Assembly (NCBI GenBank): GCA_035534895.1
Contig: DATLRC010000005.1
Coordinates: 1-46,711, forward strand
DNA from: DATLRC01 sp035534895
GTDB taxonomy: Bacteria; Patescibacteriota; Saccharimonadia; Saccharimonadales; UBA4665
Direction: 5' to 3'
Length of the DNA: 46,711 nucleotides
Positions 42,334-46,711 of the stretch are shown in pieces; position 1 is the first letter of the stretch, and the number at the start of each line of letters is the position of its first letter. The position numbers were made by a program, and so were the translations under genes. The notes under the pieces are model-generated. The model did no database searches. It was given only the letters and a program-made list of their open reading frames with translations, and was not told where the DNA came from.

Positions 42334-42372
42334 TTGACACACTATTTCTTTAAGAGGTACTATTATATAGTA
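42334..42372 (+). promoter_or_regulatory. promoter and palindrome of the Phd-RelE pair
   Basis: TTGACA (42334-42339), 18-nt spacer, TACTAT (42358-42363). TACTATTATATAGTA at 42358-42372 is a perfect palindrome over the -10 box. Unlike the neighbouring TA promoters it has a leader of about 30 nt with AGGAG before the ATG. Confidence 0.78.
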
Positions 42373-42401
42373 ATACTTAATCGTACGTTAGGAGCAATAA
42401 T

Positions 42402-42644
42402 ATGGGTACTAGCACTTTATCGGCTTCAGAATTAAGAACCAACCTCGCTGAGGCTTTAGACGCTGTAAATGAAGATGAAATACTTATAGTCACTCGCAGA
42501 GGCAAAAAGGAACGAGCCATTATAGATTTAGACAAACTAGAGGACTTACTAGCAGCTAGTGACCCCGGCTACTTAAAAATTATAAAAGAAGCAAGAGAAA
42601 GTAAAGAGTACTTTAGCCACGAAGAGGTTTTTGGAGATATATAA
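42402..42644 (+). CDS. Phd/YefM-type antitoxin
   Basis: An 80-residue antitoxin: LSASELRTNLAEALDAVNED, EILIVTRRGKKERAIIDLDK, then an acidic helical tail (IIKEARESKEYFSHEE). The first 50 residues are the Phd/YefM DNA-binding fold. TAGGAG lies before the ATG. Its stop overlaps the toxin start (TAATG), giving coupled translation. Confidence 0.86.
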   Translation: MGTSTLSASELRTNLAEALDAVNEDEILIVTRRGKKERAIIDLDKLEDLLAASDPGYLKIIKEARESKEYFSHEEVFGDI

Positions 42645-42907
42645 TGGCTCATTATAAGCTGGTATATAAAAACCCGGCAGTTAAGTCAATAGACAAATTA
42701 CCGCCTCACATTAAAAAAAGAATCAAAGCAAAGCTTGAGTGGTTTATTGCACAACAGGAACCACTAGACTTTGCCGAACACTTAACTAAGCCAGCCGATG
42801 CCCAGTACCGTTATAGAGTAGGAGTTTATAGGATACTGTTTGACGTGGAGGGTAATAACATTGTCGTATTTCTTATTCAACATAGAAGCGAAGTCTATAG
42901 AAGGTAA
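42644..42907 (+). CDS. RelE/ParE-family toxin
   Basis: An 87-residue basic protein with RelE-type positions: the helix HIKKRIKAKLEWFI, Arg58 and Arg63 in YRYRVGVYRILF, and the end QHRSEVYRR with His80, Arg81 and Tyr85. The pattern fits the ribosome-dependent mRNA interferase group (RelE) better than gyrase-poisoning ParE, which lacks the terminal His-Arg-x-x-x-Tyr. It is coupled to its antitoxin by TAATG. Confidence 0.88.
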   Translation: MAHYKLVYKNPAVKSIDKLPPHIKKRIKAKLEWFIAQQEPLDFAEHLTKPADAQYRYRVGVYRILFDVEGNNIVVFLIQHRSEVYRR

Positions 42908-42915
42908 CAAATTTT

Positions 42916-43085
42916 GGTGAGCTCTGTCAGCCTGAGATGGAATAAAATATATCCGTCTATAGAGAAGTTAGACCTTAAGCTCGAGAAAATTGGTTGCATT
43001 TCACACAACGACAATGGGGTGCTACTGAAGGAAAAGGAGTACTAACAATATGTTCCTATGGTTTCGGCACAAAACAGAATCTTAG
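42916..43085 (+). pseudogene. degraded copy of the PLD-like module (repeat copy R3)
   Basis: It opens with GGTGAGCTC as does the region at 44546. A frame then reads LRWNKIYPSIEKLDLKLEKI and on to TAA at 43045; the intact region downstream reads FFSSLESLDKRLEALGII. After AAGGAG, an ATG at 43050 gives MFLWFRHKTES and a stop, matching the PLD gene start MFRILRKKTVSG. So this is a truncated duplicate of the two-gene module at 44.5-45.2 kb. Its AGATGGAATAAAATAT part also matches the cassette repeat. Confidence 0.6.
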
Positions 43086-43135
43086 GAGCTTACTTGATCC
43101 CGTTTGTTCTAATGAAAATGGTTTTGCAATAAAAC

Positions 43136-43393
43136 TTAGCGCGTGGCACTCAAATGCTCATTAATCCACGCGCGCGCTAGTGTTGTGGGGCCGATACCTT
43201 TCTTGCTGGCGACGGTGCGCAGTCGTGCATAACTATCCGGATCGAGCCGGATATTCAACCCAACCGATAAGTTTTTGGCAAAGCGTACTCGGGAAGGTTT
43301 GAAATCATATTCGGTCATATCGTGGGCATCAAACCACTCGGCCATTTCTTGGCGATTCTTAAAGTCTGGTATTGGTTTCTTGGCATTTGTCAT
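43136..43393 (-). CDS. BrnA-like antitoxin (ribbon-helix-helix)
   Basis: An 85-residue protein: an N-terminal toxin-binding part (NRQEMAEWFDAHDMTEYDFK) and a C-terminal RHH domain (LSVGLNIRLDPDSYARLRTV, then ARAWINEHL). The order, toxin-binding part first and DNA-binding part last, and the gene order toxin then antitoxin, match BrnTA. It starts 5 nt after the toxin stop. It should repress the operon through the palindrome at 43690-43706. Confidence 0.82.
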   Translation of the reverse strand: MTNAKKPIPDFKNRQEMAEWFDAHDMTEYDFKPSRVRFAKNLSVGLNIRLDPDSYARLRTVASKKGIGPTTLARAWINEHLSATR

Positions 43394-43398
43394 ACTGT

Positions 43399-43680
43399 TT
43401 ACCCCTTTTCCTTAATCCATGCTTGATATGATCGACGTTCCTTTTTGCTGGCATCCCTGGCTGAGACAGTGTAGTACGCGCTTGTATCAGGTTCAGGGTC
43501 TAGAAACGCTGAAATAATTCGTCCCTTATTTGTTGCGCCCGTTATTCGGATGCGCCCTTTGTTAGCAACTTCTGTTTGAGGATCTGCTTGGCATAGTTCT
43601 TCTACTTCAGCGGGCATAACACTATGACGAGCTATGTGCGCGATGTTCCAGTTATCCCAAATTAACTGACGAACAAGCAT
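43399..43680 (-). CDS. BrnT-like ribonuclease toxin
   Basis: A 93-residue protein from the Met at 43680. It has IWDNWNIAHIARHSVMPAEV, the BrnT N-terminal pattern of Trp-Asp followed by a His near residue 18, then GRIRITGATNKGRIISAFL and YYTVSARDASKKERRSYQ near the end, all typical of the family. The open frame extends 27 codons upstream to 43761 but would run through the promoter and palindrome, so the short start is chosen. It is a leaderless, autoregulated toxin gene. Confidence 0.82.
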   Translation of the reverse strand: MLVRQLIWDNWNIAHIARHSVMPAEVEELCQADPQTEVANKGRIRITGATNKGRIISAFLDPEPDTSAYYTVSARDASKKERRSYQAWIKEKG

Positions 43681-43686
43681 ATTAAC

Positions 43687-43715
43687 ACTGTAACGCAATG
43701 CGTTACATAAGTCAA
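43687..43715 (-). promoter_or_regulatory. leaderless BrnTA promoter with 17-bp palindrome
   Basis: Minus strand: TTGACT (43710-43715), 17-nt spacer, TACAGT (43687-43692), then 6 nt to the ATG. GTAACGCA-A-TGCGTTAC at 43690-43706 is a perfect palindrome between and over the promoter boxes, ideal for autorepression. Confidence 0.82.
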
Positions 43716-43855
43716 TAGTTATAGGCCACAGACTTATAGAGAAAATAAGATGTGGCCGCAAAAACGGCCTTGATGAGCTAAATAGGTCACCAAAAAACTG
43801 TACAGCGTTTTACGGCTATTCAAAATGGACCATAGAGACCTAAGGTGAATCGAAT

Positions 43856-43930
43856 GGTGACCCTAAGCCACTCGGTTTATAAGAAATTAATAGCAGAAAT
43901 CCTTAGATGGAACGAGATATTGCGCAGTAT
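43856..43930 (+). repeat. cassette-type degenerate repeat, copy R4
   Basis: GGTGACCCTAAGCCACTCG, then GGTTTATAAG and CTTAGATGGAACGAGATATT. CACTCG stands at the same offset as in R1 and GATGG at the same offset within 1 nt. In frame it encodes AEILRWNEIL. It immediately precedes the promoter of the P-loop kinase gene. Confidence 0.62.
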
Positions 43931-43963
43931 GAGATGGGGTAATGGTCTCGTATAATTACAAAC

Positions 43964-44446
43964 ATGAAACCTATTGTGTATTTGCTATGCGGACTTGGAG
44001 GGTCAGGCAAAAGTACATATGCCAGGGAGCTTGCGAAAAATGGATTACAAAAATTTTCCCTAGATGAATATGTTTATAGCCTACATGGGCGTGCAATTAC
44101 TAGTCTTCCTGAGCAAGTATATTTGCAGCACTACCGTACAGCCAAGTTAGAGCTAGATAAAGAACTTATCAATGTCATTAAGAAAAAACAATCTGTAGTC
44201 CTAGATTATGGCTTCTGGCGGCGTGGTAGCCGTGATTACTATAAAAAGCTGATTGATGATAATGGCGGCGAATGGAAACTTATCTATCTAAAAGCAAGTC
44301 CCGAGATATTGATGAGGCGCTTAAAGGAAAGGAATAAACGAACAGACGCAAACGCCTTTCCAGTATCAGAGGAGATGTTAAGCGGCTACATTGAGCGCTT
44401 TGAGGAGCCTAAGAACGAAGGCGAAGAAATAATTCAACAATCGTGA
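43964..44446 (+). CDS. P-loop kinase, zeta-toxin/AAA_33 type
   Basis: A 160-residue small-molecule or nucleotide kinase-like protein. The Walker A loop CGLGGSGKSTYAREL is at about 9-23. A LID-like basic region follows later (RRLKERNKRTDANAF). KFSLDEYVYSL and VVLDYGFWRRGSRDYY are the usual substrate-side strands of this group. The family includes zeta-type toxins and chloramphenicol-phosphotransferase-like enzymes, and the gene lies among TA cassettes without its own antitoxin. A TATAAT 7 nt before the ATG makes the mRNA leaderless. Confidence 0.85.
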   Translation: MKPIVYLLCGLGGSGKSTYARELAKNGLQKFSLDEYVYSLHGRAITSLPEQVYLQHYRTAKLELDKELINVIKKKQSVVLDYGFWRRGSRDYYKKLIDDNGGEWKLIYLKASPEILMRRLKERNKRTDANAFPVSEEMLSGYIERFEEPKNEGEEIIQQS

Positions 44447-44524
44447 TTAGAAACCTATACATAATTATAAATTTTACAGATAGGATTTGGCTACAAATAA
44501 CAAATTAAGAAATTTATAACAATT

Positions 44525-44683
44525 TTGTATCTGTTATTTTCCTATGGTGAGCTCAATGATACTAACATCGAAAACTTTTTCTCTAGTTTAGAGAGTTTGG
44601 ATAAGCGACTTGAGGCACTTGGAATTATAGAAGCTGACGGCATTATGACCTATCTCAACGATGAGGAGGTGCACAATGTTTAG
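44525..44683 (+). pseudogene. short upstream partner of the PLD-like gene, start missing
   Basis: A frame without ATG (earliest usable codon TTG at 44525) reads through GELNDTNIENFFSSLESLDK and RLEALGIIEADGIMTYLNDE to TAG at 44683, overlapping the PLD start by 8 nt (ATGTTTAG). It is helical and acidic, and a degraded homologue stands at 42916. It is probably the C-terminus of a gene whose 5' part was lost at the GGTGAGCTC junction at 44546, though a short expressed form is possible. Confidence 0.45.
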
Positions 44684-45161
44684 GATACTCCGCAAAAAGA
44701 CTGTTTCGGGTAGTGATTTACTGCCATCAAAGCTATACGACGAAGCAACTTTCTATAAAGAGTTCACCAAAGACATCAATAACAGTTTCCATGAAGTAAT
44801 AATTGAGTCGCCGTTTATAACTAATAGGAGGCTGGATCAATTATTGCCAATATTCGAGAAGCTAAAGAGCAGGAAGGTCCGTTTAGTCATTAGTACTCGT
44901 GATCCAAACGAGCAGTATAACGAATATTTACGAAATGAAGCTCACGAGACAATTGCCGAACTTCAGCGAATGGGTATACGGGTTCTGTATACTACCGGGC
45001 ATCACCGTAAATTGGCTATTATTGATAGGCATGTTCTATACGAGGGCAGTTTAAATATCTTGTCCCAGAATAGTAGCTGTGAGGTAATGCGTAGAATAGA
45101 GTCAGCTGAGTTGTCTTGGCAGATGGCTAGGTTTGTCAAAATTGATAAGTTTTTAAACTAA
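44676..45161 (+). CDS. single-HKD phospholipase D-like protein
   Basis: A 161-residue protein with one PLD half-site: H-R-K-L-A-I-I-D in GHHRKLAIIDRHVLYEGSLN, exactly HxKx4D. It has EVIIESPFITNRRLDQLL and VRLVISTRDPNEQYNEY before it. Such proteins dimerise to make the two-His active site and act as nucleases or phosphodiesterases. The ATG at 44676 has GAGGAGG at ideal distance; a longer start at 44661 has none. It overlaps the stop of the short gene upstream, so both form a module. Confidence 0.83.
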   Translation: MFRILRKKTVSGSDLLPSKLYDEATFYKEFTKDINNSFHEVIIESPFITNRRLDQLLPIFEKLKSRKVRLVISTRDPNEQYNEYLRNEAHETIAELQRMGIRVLYTTGHHRKLAIIDRHVLYEGSLNILSQNSSCEVMRRIESAELSWQMARFVKIDKFLN

Positions 45162-45179
45162 AGATATAATTTTATGCAT

Positions 45180-45383
45180 ATGAGTGACTACGTACTAAAC
45201 GAAAAAGATATTGCGAAGGTTCTTAACTATCTTAGAATTCACGACCCCAAGAACGCTGACCGAGACTATGCAATCCAAAAACTTGAGGGAATGATGAGTA
45301 CGGCTAGTGAGATTGTTCGTAGTAGCGGATTATCAGACGAGGAAATACAACAAGGTCTTAAAGATCAAGGCAAAACTGATTAA
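45180..45383 (+). CDS. small hypothetical protein
   Basis: A 67-residue soluble, charged helical protein (MSDYVLNEKDIAKVLNYLRI, then YAIQKLEGMMSTASEIV). A TATAAT at 45165-45170 lies 9 nt before this ATG; an earlier in-frame ATG at 45174 is only 3 nt from the box and could hardly be transcribed. Its last bases overlap the convergent XRE gene by 4 nt. No function is suggested by sequence. Confidence 0.65.
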   Translation: MSDYVLNEKDIAKVLNYLRIHDPKNADRDYAIQKLEGMMSTASEIVRSSGLSDEEIQQGLKDQGKTD

Positions 45384-45604
45384 AACGGCAGTATTTTAGA
45401 AGATTTTGCGTTTATTGCCTTGAGAATTTTCTCAAGTGTCAAGAGGGATGGGATGGCTAGTCCTTGTTCAATCTTGGCATAGTAGTTGACGTTAATATCC
45501 ACTACATTAGCAACCTCAAGCTGGGTAAGACGTACTTTCTTTCTTGAGTCTTGGAGATTCTTCCCAATTATTTGCTTGATTTGTTTGTCTGTCATTTGAT
45601 TCAT
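45380..45604 (-). CDS. XRE-family helix-turn-helix regulator
   Basis: A 74-residue protein made of one Cro/CI-type HTH domain: IIGKNLQDSRKKVRLTQLEV for the first helices, VANVVDINVNYYAKIEQGLA for the recognition part, and LLTLEKILKAI after it. Single-domain XRE proteins act as dimeric repressors or as antitoxins. No partner toxin is adjacent on its strand. The target operator is unknown. Confidence 0.88.
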   Translation of the reverse strand: MNQMTDKQIKQIIGKNLQDSRKKVRLTQLEVANVVDINVNYYAKIEQGLAIPSLLTLEKILKAINAKSSKILPF

Positions 45605-45681
45605 TATCTATCAAGGGCATCCGCTGTGCAAACCTTATAACTTATCTGCTGCTTATCCACAAGATCGGGTTTATTTCATGC

Positions 45682-46185
45682 CTACTCAGCAAACTCAGTA
45701 GCCTTGGTAATCATAAAGGGCTTATCATAAACCGCCATAATGTCGGGATTTGGCGTAAAATGCCCAATGAGGATACAAGGTACGCTCGACTCTTGTACTT
45801 CCCGATATAGCCAGTAGGCTTCCCAGTCATTGCTCATAATTAACTTGCCGTCACGTTCATAGATAGTTAGTGGTATACGCTTATTTAGGTCTTCATCGTT
45901 ATATCGAGCCATAAAAGTTTCGCGGAATTCATCATCAACAACTGCTGGCCGATAATCAGTAAGTGGATGTATAAAGGCCATACCCACGAACGCTTTCTGA
46001 CAGTAATACCAACCGTGTTCGGCCATGTAGATTAGGTGCTTGAGATGGCCATCGCCTCCAGGATGCCATGAACTTCCGTTTTCATACACTGGTTTTGGAT
46101 AATTCCAGCCACCCCATAAATCATCAAAAGCGTCCCACTCTTGAGGCTGAGGTTTAGATTTTCGTGAACGTCGTAGTGATAGCAT
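45682..46185 (-). CDS. hypothetical protein
   Basis: A 167-residue soluble protein, rich in Trp, Tyr and His (DLWGGWNYPKPVYENGSSWH, HLIYMAEHGWYYCQKAF). It starts with a very basic LSLRRSRKSK. No membrane helix or signal peptide is seen and the family is not recognised. The aromatic density and conserved-looking His/Asp residues could suit an enzyme or a binding protein, but I see no motif. It stands divergent to the membrane protein gene at the window end. Confidence 0.65.
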   Translation of the reverse strand: MLSLRRSRKSKPQPQEWDAFDDLWGGWNYPKPVYENGSSWHPGGDGHLKHLIYMAEHGWYYCQKAFVGMAFIHPLTDYRPAVVDDEFRETFMARYNDEDLNKRIPLTIYERDGKLIMSNDWEAYWLYREVQESSVPCILIGHFTPNPDIMAVYDKPFMITKATEFAE

Positions 46186-46315
46186 TACCTCAACTTCCTA
46201 TGTCACCGAATATGATTTGTAGTATTCACTAACCCAACTAATATGTCAATAATATAGTCTAGTATGGTACTATACATCTCAGTTAGGTAAGGGGTGGGCA
46301 GAACCAGGGAACCTT

Positions 46316-46711
46316 ATGTCTCACCTGTTCGATGAAATCCTCAATGGACCTGCTCGCTACACCGTGCGGCATCACTTTAGTCCGTTATGGACATTGGTCT
46401 TTGTCTTGGGTATTCTCCTGGCTGAATTTGTCGCTGCATACCTTGTTGGTTGTCTCATTGTAAAAGCCGTCCAGAACATACGTTCATTCATTGGTTGGAT
46501 ACTCCGACGTTTTGGGGTTGGTAAAACAAGCAATCCCCAAACCTTCCTAGAACTGACCATTCCAACAGATACCACCAAATCAGCCTTCGCCACCGAGCAA
46601 CTACATATCTTGTTACGCAGTTTAGTAACCTATAACAAAACTTGGGAGCGATTGGCAGCCTACAAAAAACCTTATTCCCTCGAGCTATACGGTACTCATG
46701 ACGACGGCATC
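46316..46711 (+). CDS. membrane protein, partial; possible type IV secretion-like ATPase N-terminus
   Basis: The first 132 residues are seen. A short soluble start is followed by a membrane helix (LWTLVFVLGILLAEFVAAYL), a basic stretch (WILRRFGVGK) and a soluble part with FLELTIPTDTTKSAFATEQL. This last pattern resembles the N-terminal region of membrane-anchored HerA/VirD4-like secretion ATPases of reduced bacteria, but the ATPase motifs would lie beyond the window. AGGGA precedes the ATG. The call is tentative. Confidence 0.5.
   Translation, partial: MSHLFDEILNGPARYTVRHHFSPLWTLVFVLGILLAEFVAAYLVGCLIVKAVQNIRSFIGWILRRFGVGKTSNPQTFLELTIPTDTTKSAFATEQLHILLRSLVTYNKTWERLAAYKKPYSLELYGTHDDGI

Noticed and set aside
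41523..44560. Integron attC sites or a CRISPR array
   Set aside because: The repeats lack the paired R/L boxes and dyad symmetry of attC, and spacing and length exclude CRISPR; no integrase or Cas gene is present.
46372..46593. 73-residue minus ORF at the right edge
   Set aside because: Antisense to the membrane protein with helix and ribosome site; composition not protein-like.
1..46711. UGA recoded to Gly or Trp, as in some CPR phyla
   Set aside because: TGA ends folC exactly at the folA overlap, and typical enzymes reach full length without internal TGA.

Overview
The window looks like a chromosomal stretch of an ultra-small, reduced-genome bacterium of the Candidate Phyla Radiation, most likely Candidatus Saccharibacteria (TM7). 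The reasons are type IV pilin-like and LCP surface proteins with a Gram-positive style cell-wall gene set (MurI, MurD), many short hypothetical proteins, tightly overlapping reading frames, many toxin-antitoxin (TA) pairs and several degraded biosynthetic genes. UGA is used as a normal stop (for example folC), which argues against the UGA-recoding Gracilibacteria and Absconditabacteria. The phylum is an inference; no rRNA gene is present to confirm it.

Layout. 1-3.4 kb: partial pilin, LCP wall-polymer ligase and an NRAMP-like metal transporter, all minus. 3.5-5.9 kb: two tRNA-Arg genes, a first VapBC-type TA pair under a 40-bp palindromic operator, and an unexplained structured non-coding stretch. 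5.9-7.7 kb: folC-folA. 8.6-11.4 kb: an FMN-binding protein, ApbE flavin transferase and an NqrB/RnfD-FNR fusion that together form a compact transmembrane electron-transfer chain. 11.7-16 kb: aldo-keto reductase, hypotheticals, a pilin-like protein next to a Ser/Pro-rich secreted protein, and a second VapBC pair. 16.2-21 kb: AAA ATPase beside tRNA-Lys, then folD, murI, murD and a Nudix hydrolase.

21.1-29.4 kb is the most unusual block. Two divergent operons sit back to back. The minus side carries aroE-like, xylose-isomerase-like TIM barrel and CofE-like ligase genes, with a methyltransferase further on. The plus side carries a Gfo/Idh/MocA dehydrogenase, an archaeal-type S-adenosylmethionine synthetase, an HprK-like kinase and a glycosyltransferase. 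I read it as an undescribed small-molecule pathway, perhaps of a cyclitol or shikimate-like compound that is oxidised, amidated, methylated and glycosylated. 31.1-33.8 kb holds a second, AT-richer pair of adenylating enzymes (PaaK-like and E1/ThiF-like). A response regulator, an aminotransferase and a large membrane histidine kinase lie around them.

36.3-38.3 kb encodes a PKD-repeat surface protein behind a near-consensus promoter and a long leader. 38.6-40.2 kb is a two-frame acidic protein joined by an A9G slippery tract. 40.3-41.4 kb is a decaying pyrimidine operon: intact pyrE, a remnant of pyrC behind it and a methyltransferase/PyrF chimera before it. 41.5-45.2 kb is an array of small cassettes (RelB-YafQ, Phd-RelE, BrnT-BrnA, a P-loop kinase, a PLD-like protein) separated by copies of a degenerate repeat beginning GGTGACCC or GGTGAGCTC. 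The window ends in hypotheticals, an XRE regulator and the start of a membrane protein that may belong to a type IV secretion-like system.

Many transcripts appear leaderless: a -10 box lies only 6-8 nt before the start codon, especially at TA operons.
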